A DNA stretch of 40,571 nucleotides, taken from NCBI GenBank assembly GCA_029255605.1, contig JANLJF010000076.1:1-40571 (forward strand). Direction: 5' to 3'. This document shows positions 1 to 8,041 of the stretch, in pieces. The notes beneath the pieces are model-generated. The model ran no database searches. It worked only from the letters and a program-made list of their open reading frames with translations, and was not told the origin of the DNA. The position numbers were made by a program, and so were the translations under genes. The number at the start of each line of letters is the position of its first letter. The stretch's first letter is position 1. Origin of the DNA: Azovibrio restrictus (GTDB lineage Bacteria > Bacteroidota > Bacteroidia > Chitinophagales > Chitinophagaceae).

Positions 1-1
1 A

Positions 2-778
2 CGCTTGCCACTATCTGTTCATAGCCATATACATGCAGAATACATACAGGTAAGCTTTGATGAGCAAGCCTGGCCTGAAGAGCACGCGCGCCTTAACCTG
101 TTCCCCGTTGCCGATGGCCAGTTTTGTGTGCAATTAATGTATTTGCAATATCCTGCGCAGCCTGGCATGGCAGACATCTGCTGGATAGAGTTCAAACCTG
201 CCTTCTTTGAGCAGTTCCCACTGTCAATGATCAGCAAGGAACAACCTTTCCGGTTCGACCAGGTTACAGAACAGCAGTTTACCATTTGCAGCCAGTCTCA
301 GGCACTGTTGCAACAGCTGAAAAATGCTACGGCTCTTACTTCCTTCACTACCTCCCTGCTGCAGGTAGAACATATTACGCACCTGTTGCGCCGCTCACTG
401 GAATGTATTGCATTACCATTTACCGTATGCCCCGTACCGGCCTGCCGCTTTTTAGCCAACGACAGCGAGCGCGATAAGGTGATGGAAGCACAACGTGTGA
501 TTACGGCGAACTTAGATAACCCGTTAACGATAAAAGAATTATCGCGCAAGGTAGCTATGAATGAATGCTACCTGAAAAAAGGGTTCAAAGCGCTTACGGG
601 TAAAACCATTCATGAATACACGCAGGAACTGCGGATTTCCAAGGCTAAAGAAATGCTTTCGAAAGAAGGGGTTTCTGTATCGGATGTTGCTAATACACTA
701 GGGTTTAGCAGCATATCTCACTTCAGCACCGCCTTTAAAAAGGCTACAGGCATGAAGCCTTGTGAGTTGCTGCACTAA
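2..778 (+). CDS. AraC-family transcriptional regulator (5' end at or beyond window edge)
   Basis: The C-terminal ~100 residues form a double helix-turn-helix of the AraC/XylS type: a first helix pair around ITANLDNPLTIKELSRKVAM and a second ending in the family signature (DVANTLGFSSISHFSTAFKK, then GMKP). The N-terminal ~150 residues are not recognisable by eye and probably form a ligand-sensing or dimerisation domain. The frame is open to the window edge. The first in-window start would be a TTG at base 5, so the true start may lie outside. The stop lies only 4 nt from the stop of the convergent flippase gene. AraC proteins of this size act as cytoplasmic DNA-binding activators or repressors. 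The target and inducer cannot be inferred, because the divergent or upstream neighbour is not in the window. Confidence 0.88.
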   Translation, partial: RLPLSVHSHIHAEYIQVSFDEQAWPEEHARLNLFPVADGQFCVQLMYLQYPAQPGMADICWIEFKPAFFEQFPLSMISKEQPFRFDQVTEQQFTICSQSQALLQQLKNATALTSFTTSLLQVEHITHLLRRSLECIALPFTVCPVPACRFLANDSERDKVMEAQRVITANLDNPLTIKELSRKVAMNECYLKKGFKALTGKTIHEYTQELRISKAKEMLSKEGVSVSDVANTLGFSSISHFSTAFKKATGMKPCELLH

Positions 779-782
779 TCTC

Positions 783-2279
783 TTATTTGATAAACTTACC
801 TATAACAGGAAATTTTCTCAATTCCTGCTTTTCCTGTCTCAAAATGTAGAATAGGTACGCGCCGAATAAAATCGTGCCTGTGGCTATCCTTAGCAGTGCT
901 ACATCCACTACTTTACTGATGCCCGCTTGTATAGCATACAATAACAACATTACCCCCAGGTACCGGCCCATTTTAGGTACTTCGTAGGGTATGGGGTAGT
1001 ATTTCTGTCCCCACATAAAAGAAAGGAGCATCATTACTGCATAGCATAGCAACGTGCCCCATGCGCAGGCATTGTAGCCCCATACAGGTATCAGCAGCCA
1101 GTTGAACACGATAGTAACCACAGAACCTATCACCATAATGTAGGTGCCGAAATAGGTTCGGTCTGTTAGTTTATACCATACCGTAAGGTTGTAGTATATA
1201 CCCAGGAAGATGTACGATAGCAGCATAACCGGTACCAGGTGAATCGCCTGCGTATGCTCACCGATGAACAAGCGCCATATATCCATATACAGCGTCACAT
1301 TCAGGAACATCAGGGCCATCACTATCACAAACCATTTCATTACTCTTGCATACGTAGGGCGCGCATCCTTGTCCTGTGCTATAGAAAAGAAGAAGGGCTC
1401 TGCCGCCATTTTAAATGCTTGTATCACCAGGTTGATGAGTACAGCCAGCCTTAGTGCCATTGTGAAGGAACCGATCGCTTTTACATTTTCGTTATCGGTT
1501 GCGGGACTCAGTTCCATAAACATGACACGGTTCAGCGTATCGTTTATCTGCCCTGCAAAGCCTGCTATCAATATGGGGAAGCCATACAGCAGCACTTTTT
1601 TTAGCAGGGCCTTATTTATCCTTGGCTTATATTCCTTCCAACCTTTGAATAACAGCAATAATGTAACCGCCGCCTGCAATACATTAGCAAAAAGTATGAA
1701 GCCGATACCATAATGGTAATGATACCATGGTGCGAAAGCACCGCCTGCCGCTGCCATATTATCGCCAAAGCTGAAAAGAAAAACTATGGTAACTACAAAG
1801 ATGACAATACCTGCCACTTTGGTAAGTGCATATACTCTTGGGCGGTTATCATTCCGCAGCTTGGCAAATGGCAAGGCCGATAAAGCATCCAGCCCGATGA
1901 TGGCGGCACACCAGCCTACATATTCCGTATGTTCACCTAGTTGCGCGAATGCTGCCACACTATCCCTGAACAGGAACAGGCATAACGAGAACAGTAGTGT
2001 GGTAAACAGCATAGCGCTGGTCTGTGTATTATACAGCGTTTTGCTGTCTTCCGTTTTGCTATACCTGAAAAACGTGGTTTCCATACCATAGGTATAGAGC
2101 ACATTCATTATCGGGAACAGTGTGTAGATATAACCGTACTGACCTATTATATAGCGGCCGGTTTCGCCGGTAAGTGTATATGCAAGGTATGGGGTAAGCA
2201 GGTAAGTAAGCATGCGCGCAGCTATATTGCTTACACCATACCACATGGTTTGCCCTGCCAGTTTCTTTAGTGACGCCAA
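783..2279 (-). CDS. Polysaccharide/oligosaccharide flippase (Wzx-like, MOP superfamily)
   Basis: A 498-residue, strongly hydrophobic protein with about 12-14 predicted membrane segments. Its N-terminus (LKKLAGQTMWYGVSNIAARM) is typical of Bacteroidota RfbX/Wzx-like polysaccharide biosynthesis proteins. Such proteins flip lipid-linked glycans across the inner membrane. The start appears to be TTG (bases 2279-2277). The frame has a stop codon 15 nt upstream, with no ATG between, and the next ATG (residue 12) would remove the conserved N-terminal segment. The leader carries a 21-bp inverted repeat made of TTRGTTGA units, ending 16 nt before the start. No other glycan genes are adjacent, so the substrate is unknown. 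Confidence 0.85.
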   Translation of the reverse strand: MASLKKLAGQTMWYGVSNIAARMLTYLLTPYLAYTLTGETGRYIIGQYGYIYTLFPIMNVLYTYGMETTFFRYSKTEDSKTLYNTQTSAMLFTTLLFSLCLFLFRDSVAAFAQLGEHTEYVGWCAAIIGLDALSALPFAKLRNDNRPRVYALTKVAGIVIFVVTIVFLFSFGDNMAAAGGAFAPWYHYHYGIGFILFANVLQAAVTLLLLFKGWKEYKPRINKALLKKVLLYGFPILIAGFAGQINDTLNRVMFMELSPATDNENVKAIGSFTMALRLAVLINLVIQAFKMAAEPFFFSIAQDKDARPTYARVMKWFVIVMALMFLNVTLYMDIWRLFIGEHTQAIHLVPVMLLSYIFLGIYYNLTVWYKLTDRTYFGTYIMVIGSVVTIVFNWLLIPVWGYNACAWGTLLCYAVMMLLSFMWGQKYYPIPYEVPKMGRYLGVMLLLYAIQAGISKVVDVALLRIATGTILFGAYLFYILRQEKQELRKFPVIGKFIK

Positions 2280-2283
2280 GTAT

Positions 2284-2352
2284 TTGGTTGATTAGTTGAT
2301 TGGTTGATTAGTTGATTCTGGGATAGTGCGGTCAACTAATCAACCAATCAAC
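2284..2352. repeat. Tandem TTRGTTGA repeats forming a 21-bp inverted repeat
   Basis: Bases 2284-2315 are four perfect tandem copies of an 8-bp unit (TTGGTTGA, TTAGTTGA, TTGGTTGA, TTAGTTGA). Bases 2332-2352 are the exact reverse complement of 2295-2315, leaving a 16-nt loop. As RNA on the minus strand this makes a long A/U-rich hairpin between the stop of the ferredoxin oxidoreductase beta gene and the TTG start of the flippase gene. No T-tract follows the stem, so it does not look like a normal intrinsic terminator. Confidence 0.9.
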
Positions 2353-2359
2353 AGATGAA

Positions 2360-3397
2360 CTACTCAATTACCCATGTTTCTTTTCCTTCCAGCAGCTTAT
2401 TCAGGTCGCCTTTGCCCTTGGTAGCTATGGCATCTTCCAGTTGCAGCCTCATGCCATCTTCATAAGTCGGCCTGTCTGCGCTGAAGAATACCCCAAACGG
2501 ACGCGGGTAGTGGCCCAGCGTTGCAGGGTTATCAAAGAAACGGGTCAGTATCTGTGCTTTGAAAAAATCTTTTTCATCGTGTATCCACAGGTCATCTGCA
2601 CTATGGCCATCGGCAAGATTTACCAATTGTGGTTTATAGCCATCCAGCTTTATGCCCTTGTCTTTATTAGCACCATACAGCAGTGGTTGCCCTTGTTCCA
2701 GGAACAGTACCTCTTCCATTTTGCTTCCTTTCTCGGTATATATCTCGAAGGCACCATCGTTAAAGATGTTGCAGTTCTGGTATATCTCCAGGAAGGATGC
2801 ACCATGATGCCCGTGGCTGCGCAGCAGCATTTGCTGCAGGTGTTTCGGGTCGCGGTCCATACTGCGGGCTACAAACGATGCATCGGCACCCATGGCCAGC
2901 GCCAGCGGGTTGAACGGATGATCGATACTGCCGAATGGTGTCGACTTGGTTACTTTATGCTCTTCTGATGTGGGTGAATACTGCCCTTTGGTAAGCCCAT
3001 ATATCTGGTTGTTGAACAGTAGTATGTTCACATCAAAATTGCGGCGCAGCAGGTGTATGGTATGGTTACCACCAATGCTCAGCCCATCGCCATCGCCGGT
3101 CACTATCCACACGCTCAGCTCAGGGCGCGTAGCCTTCAGGCCACTGGCTATGGCAGTAGCACGGCCGTGTATGCTGTGCATGCCAAAGGTGTTCATATAA
3201 TAAGGGAACCGGCTGCTGCAGCCAATGCCCGATATGATAACAATATTCTCGCGGGGGATACCCGTTTGAGGTAGTATGGTCTGTACTTGTTTCAGTATAG
3301 AATAATCTCCGCACCCCGGGCACCAGCGCACTTCCTGGTCGGTAGCAAAATCTTTTGCCGTCAGCGCCGGAAGGGGGGTAGTTGCAACGTCACTCAT
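2360..3397 (-). CDS. korB: 2-oxoacid:ferredoxin oxidoreductase, beta subunit
   Basis: This subunit binds thiamin pyrophosphate and, with an alpha subunit, oxidatively decarboxylates a 2-oxoacid to acyl-CoA while reducing ferredoxin. Visible motifs are WCPGCGDYS (residues 25-33, with cluster/thiol cysteines C26 and C29), C60 in GIGCSSR, and the TPP/Mg motif GDGDG (101-105) followed by GGNH and NNQIYGLTKGQ. The 345-residue length and motif spacing fit KorB of Bacteroidota; 2-oxoglutarate is the likely substrate, but pyruvate or branched-chain acids are not excluded. The alpha subunit normally encoded next to it is not present on either side: murI lies divergently upstream and a flippase downstream. 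ATG start at 3397. Confidence 0.88.
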   Translation of the reverse strand: MSDVATTPLPALTAKDFATDQEVRWCPGCGDYSILKQVQTILPQTGIPRENIVIISGIGCSSRFPYYMNTFGMHSIHGRATAIASGLKATRPELSVWIVTGDGDGLSIGGNHTIHLLRRNFDVNILLFNNQIYGLTKGQYSPTSEEHKVTKSTPFGSIDHPFNPLALAMGADASFVARSMDRDPKHLQQMLLRSHGHHGASFLEIYQNCNIFNDGAFEIYTEKGSKMEEVLFLEQGQPLLYGANKDKGIKLDGYKPQLVNLADGHSADDLWIHDEKDFFKAQILTRFFDNPATLGHYPRPFGVFFSADRPTYEDGMRLQLEDAIATKGKGDLNKLLEGKETWVIE

Positions 3398-3521
3398 AAG
3401 TAAAAAAATCGCGTAAAATTAAGCTTTAAACACCAGTAAATAAAAAGGAATACATCTGTATGACCTTGTTTTAGGAAACCCTTAATAGTTTCGTACTGAC
3501 ATTACGGTAAGATAATACTTG

Positions 3522-3547
3522 AAAGGGCCGCTTTCGCACGGCTCTTT
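3522..3547. other. Orphan stem-loop with U-rich tail upstream of murI
   Basis: Bases 3522-3530 pair with 3539-3547 (9 bp including one G-U) around an 8-nt loop, and the + strand continues TTTTCT. It resembles an intrinsic terminator, but no + strand gene lies upstream. It sits in the spacer region of the presumed murI promoter. Confidence 0.5.
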
Positions 3548-3549
3548 TC

Positions 3550-3557
3550 TATATTTG
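3550..3557 (+). promoter_or_regulatory. Bacteroidota -7 element of murI (TATATTTG)
   Basis: Exact match to the Bacteroidota TAnnTTTG -7 consensus, ending only 7 nt before the murI ATG at 3565. Initiation 5-8 nt downstream would put the transcript start at or beside the start codon. A clear -33 TTTG partner is not seen. Confidence 0.6.
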
Positions 3558-3564
3558 CAGCTAC

Positions 3565-4389
3565 ATGCAAGCATCCCATCCAATAGGTGTTTTCGATTCC
3601 GGCTACGGTGGCCTTACGGTTTTCAAGTCTATAGCTGCGCGCCTGCCACAGTACGATTATATATACCTGGGCGATAATGCCCGCGCACCCTATGGCAACC
3701 GCACTTTCGAAACCATACATGAATATACCTTACAATGTGTAGAATGGTTCTTTGAGCAAGGCTGCCCGCTGGTGATACTGGCTTGCAATACGGCCAGCGC
3801 CAAGGCATTACGTACCATACAGCAAAACGACCTGCCTCGCCTGGCACCCGATAACCGGGTACTGGGGGTGATACGCCCCACAGCGGAGATAATTGGCAAT
3901 TATACCAAAACAAAGCAGGTAGGCGTATTGGGCACCAAGGGCACGGTCAATTCGGGATCTTACAGGATGGAGATTAATCATTTCTTTCCCGATATTACTG
4001 TCCACCAGAAGTCTTGCCCCATGTGGGTGCCTTTAGTGGAGTATGGCGAATATGACAGCCCTGGTGCTGATTATTTTGTTCAAAAATACCTGGAACAACT
4101 GCTGGCTAAAGAACCGGATATAGATACGATAGTATTGGCATGTACCCACTATCCATTGTTAATGGAAAAAATGAAGAAGTATCTGCCGCGTAACATCCAA
4201 CTGGTAGCCCAGGGCGATATAGTGGCAAATAGCCTGGCCGATTACCTGCAGCGCCACCCCGAAATGGAACAGCGATTAACAAAAGGTGGCAACATCTCTT
4301 TCTACACTACCGATAATGCTAAGGATTTTGAGGAGCATGCTACGGTATTCTTTGGCAGGGAGGTTGTGGCTACACAACTGCACTTGTAA
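3565..4389 (+). CDS. murI: Glutamate racemase
   Basis: Interconverts L- and D-glutamate to supply D-Glu for peptidoglycan; cytoplasmic. The 274 residues match the family length. Visible motifs: FDSGYGGLTV (D11, S12), the catalytic cysteine C74 in LACNTASA, and the second catalytic cysteine C193 with H195 in LACTHYPLL. GDNARAPYG near residue 36 is also typical. ATG at 3565 puts the DSG motif at the normal distance from the N-terminus. It is divergent from the ferredoxin oxidoreductase gene and followed by a gene for an envelope protein 63 nt downstream. Confidence 0.97.
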   Translation: MQASHPIGVFDSGYGGLTVFKSIAARLPQYDYIYLGDNARAPYGNRTFETIHEYTLQCVEWFFEQGCPLVILACNTASAKALRTIQQNDLPRLAPDNRVLGVIRPTAEIIGNYTKTKQVGVLGTKGTVNSGSYRMEINHFFPDITVHQKSCPMWVPLVEYGEYDSPGADYFVQKYLEQLLAKEPDIDTIVLACTHYPLLMEKMKKYLPRNIQLVAQGDIVANSLADYLQRHPEMEQRLTKGGNISFYTTDNAKDFEEHATVFFGREVVATQLHL

Positions 4390-4452
4390 CGATAATTTAG
4401 CATTTAGTTATAGTTTCATATTGTTACTTGCAGTCATATTTATATCCTCAAG

Positions 4453-5178
4453 ATGAAACCTCTGTTTGGTTTTTTAATGCTGATGTCGTTCCATTCACTG
4501 GCACAGCAAAACTTCTTTAATGTCCCCAGCTCGGATATTACACAAAAGAATAAGGTTTTCTTTCAGCAGCAGGTAAACCTCTGCAAAGGCACGCTTCAGT
4601 CAAATACTACCTTATCTTATGGCTTGGGGCACGAATGGGAAATTGGTATAAATGCATTAGGTGTGACCTATGATGAAACCAGGCATGATTTATTATCCAC
4701 GAATGATAACACGCCTTATGCACCCTTGTTTGCTGCAAATTTTCAAAAGAAATTTCATCTTGATAATCATTTGTCCATTGGCACAGGTGCCCAGGTAGGA
4801 TGTAATGAAAAGGGCAAAGGTGCCGCTTATATATATGTCAACAGTGTATATAGCGTAGAAAAGACACACACTAAGCTGGTGGGTGGCCTTTACACCAGCA
4901 GCAACGGGTTCTTTGGTAGTGAAACAAGAAATTGGGTGGATAAAAGCTGCTTTCGGTATGCAGGTGTGCAGGCAGGCGTGGAGCAGCGTATATGGAAAGA
5001 AAAGCTGTTGTTCCAGGCCGACTTTATCAGCGGCAAACATGACTTGGGCGAACTGGTATTGGGTAGTGCGTATGCAGTAACTAAAAGCTGGATTGTTTCT
5101 GCGGGATACCAGATACCTACTTTTCACAGCCACTCTGTAAAAGCCATAGTATTCGAACTAACCTATTCTCATTCCTAA
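4453..5178 (+). CDS. Putative exported outer-membrane-like protein
   Basis: Not recognised as a named family. 241 residues with a short signal peptide (residues 1-18, hydrophobic core GFLMLMSFHSLA, cleavage before QQNFF). The remainder alternates polar and hydrophobic residues with frequent aromatic and glycine positions (for example LSYGLGHEWEIGINALGV and LSIGTGAQVG), as in small beta-barrel or DUF-type outer-membrane proteins. It ends with a strand-like segment ELTYSHS. It follows murI on the same strand but has no visible functional link to it. Confidence 0.72.
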   Translation: MKPLFGFLMLMSFHSLAQQNFFNVPSSDITQKNKVFFQQQVNLCKGTLQSNTTLSYGLGHEWEIGINALGVTYDETRHDLLSTNDNTPYAPLFAANFQKKFHLDNHLSIGTGAQVGCNEKGKGAAYIYVNSVYSVEKTHTKLVGGLYTSSNGFFGSETRNWVDKSCFRYAGVQAGVEQRIWKEKLLFQADFISGKHDLGELVLGSAYAVTKSWIVSAGYQIPTFHSHSVKAIVFELTYSHS

Positions 5179-5226
5179 ACTCATTACTCCCACATATGGG
5201 GTTAGTTATTAGCAAAAACTAATACT

Positions 5227-5234
5227 TACTTTTG
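5227..5234 (+). promoter_or_regulatory. Bacteroidota -7 element of the aminopeptidase P gene (TACTTTTG)
   Basis: Exact TAnnTTTG match 51 nt before the ATG at 5286. A GTTAG segment near 5201-5205 is at about the distance expected for a degenerate -33 box. Confidence 0.55.
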
Positions 5235-5285
5235 GCGCTATTCGCTGTCAAGGCTTAACTTCATTTATCATTTTTTAAAAAGGAC

Positions 5286-6578
5286 ATGAAATACTTACCA
5301 ATTCCTAACAAGCTATATACACAAAACCGCGAAAGGTTTATAAAGAAGATGAAACCTAATTCCATCGCCATCTTCCCGGGCAATCCTGTATTGCCTACCA
5401 ATGGTGATGCTATATATACCTACCGTCCTAATGCCGATGTGGTATGGCTTTCAGGTGTAGTGCAGGAAAAATCGATGGTGATATTGTACCCGGACAACCC
5501 GGATACAAGCGCGCGCGAAGTATTGGTACTGATTCGCCCTAATGAGCATCTGGAAAAATGGGAAGGCCATAAGCTGCGCGCCGATGAGGCGACGGCACTA
5601 TCGGGCATCAAAAACGTGCAATGGCTGGATAGCATAGATACTACGCTGCAGGTGATGATGCACAATGCTGAGTATGTGTACCTGAATACAAATGAGAACG
5701 ACAGGCTGGATACTACCTTGTTCCGCCCCGACTTGTTGTATGTGCACGATTTCATGAAGCGTTACCCCGTTCATAAATATGAGCGTTCTGCCCCTATCAT
5801 GAAGGAGCTGCGTGCTATCAAAACAAAAGAGGAAATTGCTGTTACCCAACAAGCAGTAGATATTACGCACAAGGCTTTCCTGCGCGTAATGAAGTTTATA
5901 AAGCCGGGTGTGATGGAGCACGAGATAGAGGCAGAGATCACACACGAATTCCTGCGCAACCGTGCTACGCGCCATGCCTACGATTGCATCATCGCATCGG
6001 GCGACAGGGCGCGTGTGCTGCACTATATAGAAAACAACCGGGAGTGTAAAGACGGCGAGCTGATACTGATGGACTTTGGCGCAGAGTATGGCAACTATTG
6101 TGCAGATATGACGCGCACTATACCCGTAAACGGTAAATTCACCAAGCGTCAGAAACAGGTGTATAATGCCGTGCTGGATGCACACAACTATGCCAAAAAA
6201 ATATTAAAACCCGGTATCGCTTTTCCTGAATATGCTGCGAAGATGAATGTAGAGATGGAAAAACAAATACTGGGGCTGGGACTGATAACCAAAGCAGACA
6301 TCAAAAATCAGGACCCTGCAAACCCTGCATATCGCAAGTATTTCTACCATGGTGTTACCCACCATCTGGGTATAGATGTGCACGACCTTGGTACCCGCAC
6401 ACTGCCTGTTAAAGAAGGCATGCTGTTTACCATAGAGCCGGGTATTTATATAGAAGAAGAACAAATAGGCATCCGTATAGAGAACAACGTATGGCTTACC
6501 AAAGGTGGTAGTGTCGACCTGTTCAAAGGCATACCTATTACGGCCGAAGAAATAGAAGCCGCTATGAAACGTAAATAA
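5286..6578 (+). CDS. pepP: Xaa-Pro aminopeptidase (aminopeptidase P, M24 family)
   Basis: Removes N-terminal residues preceding proline from peptides; a two-metal cytoplasmic enzyme. The N-terminal ~150 residues match the AMP_N creatinase-like domain. The pita-bread domain carries the metal ligands D263 and D274 (MDFGAEYGNYCADMTRT), H359 in HGVTHHLGIDVHD, E384 in FTIEPG and E399 in IRIENN. The 430-residue length is normal. The ATG is preceded by an AAAAAGGA Shine-Dalgarno-like sequence with suitable spacing. It has its own promoter candidate upstream and a strong terminator downstream, so it is probably monocistronic. Confidence 0.95.
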   Translation: MKYLPIPNKLYTQNRERFIKKMKPNSIAIFPGNPVLPTNGDAIYTYRPNADVVWLSGVVQEKSMVILYPDNPDTSAREVLVLIRPNEHLEKWEGHKLRADEATALSGIKNVQWLDSIDTTLQVMMHNAEYVYLNTNENDRLDTTLFRPDLLYVHDFMKRYPVHKYERSAPIMKELRAIKTKEEIAVTQQAVDITHKAFLRVMKFIKPGVMEHEIEAEITHEFLRNRATRHAYDCIIASGDRARVLHYIENNRECKDGELILMDFGAEYGNYCADMTRTIPVNGKFTKRQKQVYNAVLDAHNYAKKILKPGIAFPEYAAKMNVEMEKQILGLGLITKADIKNQDPANPAYRKYFYHGVTHHLGIDVHDLGTRTLPVKEGMLFTIEPGIYIEEEQIGIRIENNVWLTKGGSVDLFKGIPITAEEIEAAMKRK

Positions 6579-6599
6579 CACTCATCATTGCATTCAATA

Positions 6600-6627
6600 G
6601 AAGCCACGCACGTAGCGTGGCTTTTAT
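6600..6627 (+). terminator. Intrinsic terminator after pepP
   Basis: AAGCCACGC (6601-6609) pairs perfectly with GCGTGGCTT (6615-6623) around a 5-nt loop, and the transcript continues with TTATATAA. Confidence 0.8.
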
Positions 6628-6636
6628 ATAATCTTT

Positions 6637-6644
6637 TATCTTTG
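6637..6644 (+). promoter_or_regulatory. Bacteroidota -7 element (TATCTTTG)
   Basis: Exact TAnnTTTG match 16 nt before the ATG at 6661 and directly after the pepP terminator, so the downstream gene starts its own short-leader transcript. Confidence 0.6.
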
Positions 6645-6660
6645 CGCATCAATTTATAAT

Positions 6661-7494
6661 ATGAAAAAGTCAGTACTCCTGTTAACGGCACTATCAGCCC
6701 TCATATCTGTTTCGCACGCACAAAAGGTGTATGTAAAAGTTGGCATCGGCCATAATATCCCTGTTTCCGGTAGTGCTTATTTTGCATATGATAATCCCAT
6801 CAATGGCAAGGTTACTTATAATAGTATAACAGGTGCCGCCACCGATTACGATTTGAAAAAATCAGGCGTTAGCTCAGGCATGCAGGCTATTGCCGGTGCT
6901 GGCATCATGTTCAGCAAATATGTAGGCATTGAACTGAATGCTACGATTGGATTTCTGCAAAAGAAAAATGAAGGCTTGTATGCAGGCCCTTATAACAATG
7001 GCTACTTCAGTGAGCGCAATACTACCTATGCAAAAGCACCGTTGATGCTGAATCCTTCCCTTGTACTGCGCACACCCGGCGAAAAGGTTAGCATGTATGC
7101 CCGTGCCGGTTTTGTGCTACCACTGATGGCACGCATAAAAAATGAATTCAACGGCACATTAAGCGATATAGCCACCAACTACAATTACGAAGGCGAAGCT
7201 ATATACAAAACCTATTTCTCCTTAGGCTATAGCGGCGCTATGGGCATCTCTGTAAAAGCCTCGAAAAAAATGAATATATGGGCGGAAGCCAATCTTACTT
7301 CCCTATCTGTTTTTGTAAAGGAAAGAGAGATTACCGCCTATTATGCAAATGGCATTGATGTATTACCTCGCATGTCTGCCAATGATAAAATGGCAAGCTA
7401 CAGCAGGAAATACGAGAACAGCAATACGCAAATGTCTTACAGCCTGCCATTCAGCAATGCAGGTGTAAATGCCGGCGTTTCTTTCAGCTTCTGA
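6661..7494 (+). CDS. Outer-membrane beta-barrel protein
   Basis: 277 residues with a clear signal peptide (MKKSVLLLTALSALISVSHAQ, cleavage after residue ~20). The mature part has the pattern of an 8-stranded OmpW/OmpA-type barrel: GIGHNIPVSGS near the N-terminus, repeated Gly/aromatic-rich strands such as GIELNATIGFLQKK and YARAGFVLPLM, and a C-terminal strand NAGVNAGVSFSF ending in phenylalanine. Probably a porin-like or adhesin-type outer-membrane protein of unknown ligand. It is flanked by terminators on both sides and convergent with the DUF4293 gene. Confidence 0.82.
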   Translation: MKKSVLLLTALSALISVSHAQKVYVKVGIGHNIPVSGSAYFAYDNPINGKVTYNSITGAATDYDLKKSGVSSGMQAIAGAGIMFSKYVGIELNATIGFLQKKNEGLYAGPYNNGYFSERNTTYAKAPLMLNPSLVLRTPGEKVSMYARAGFVLPLMARIKNEFNGTLSDIATNYNYEGEAIYKTYFSLGYSGAMGISVKASKKMNIWAEANLTSLSVFVKEREITAYYANGIDVLPRMSANDKMASYSRKYENSNTQMSYSLPFSNAGVNAGVSFSF

Positions 7495-7512
7495 TTTGTT
7501 TATCACAAAAAT

Positions 7513-7544
7513 AAAAGGCAGGCTTTTCGAAAAGCCTGCCTTTT
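7513..7544. terminator. Bidirectional terminator (perfect 32-bp palindrome)
   Basis: A 16-bp perfect inverted repeat centred on TCGA, with A-tract on the left and T-tract on the right. It can end both the + strand barrel gene (stop 7494) and the - strand DUF4293 gene (stop 7565). Confidence 0.92.
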
Positions 7545-7564
7545 TAGTATCTGCAAATATGAGT

Positions 7565-8002
7565 TTACCGAAGACGGTCTACCGATTTTACCAGCTTATC
7601 ATCGTGGTTGACACCGCGTATGGCCATTATCAAAAAGATGATTGCTATAGCCGGTAATACAGCACCTATCCAATAGCTGCCATTTACAGCTGCGGGGTTA
7701 TCATTTCTGAAATTTGTAACCCTTCCCAATGCCATAGCCACAAACCCTATAGTAGCTACAATGCTGAATATCGCTATCAGTTTCTGGCGTTTACGGTTTT
7801 TAAACATGAAGATGGCCACCAGCGGCATAATGGTTATCACCAGTGCTATCAGTAGCGATGGATAATGGTCGCTTACCCTTATTGCTTTAATGGTATTCGC
7901 TCCATTCACCGCTATCTCTGCATGATAGATATCGAAGAAAAACAACCCCACGCAGCAAAGTGCTGCCAATAAAAGCCATACAGATTGAATACGTTGTATC
8001 AT
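7565..8002 (-). CDS. DUF4293-family membrane protein
   Basis: 145 residues with four predicted transmembrane helices (about 7-25, 46-66, 73-92 and 107-126), opening with MIQRIQSVWLLLAAL and closing with the conserved basic tail DDKLVKSVDRLR. Both are hallmarks of the Bacteroidota-specific DUF4293 family. Its function is unknown. It lies 39 nt downstream of serS on the same strand and is probably cotranscribed with it, ending at the palindromic terminator. Confidence 0.88.
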   Translation of the reverse strand: MIQRIQSVWLLLAALCCVGLFFFDIYHAEIAVNGANTIKAIRVSDHYPSLLIALVITIMPLVAIFMFKNRKRQKLIAIFSIVATIGFVAMALGRVTNFRNDNPAAVNGSYWIGAVLPAIAIIFLIMAIRGVNHDDKLVKSVDRLR

Positions 8003-8041
8003 GATATAAAATTCTGAAAACTAAAATCTAAATCCTAAGGT

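Noticed and set aside
2284-2352. CRISPR-like repeat array
   Set aside because: Units are 8 bp and contiguous, with no spacers of typical length and no cas genes nearby.
8011-8040. CTAAAATCTAAATCCTAA-like short repeats between serS and DUF4293
   Set aside because: Low-complexity AT-rich sequence with irregular period; no defined structure.
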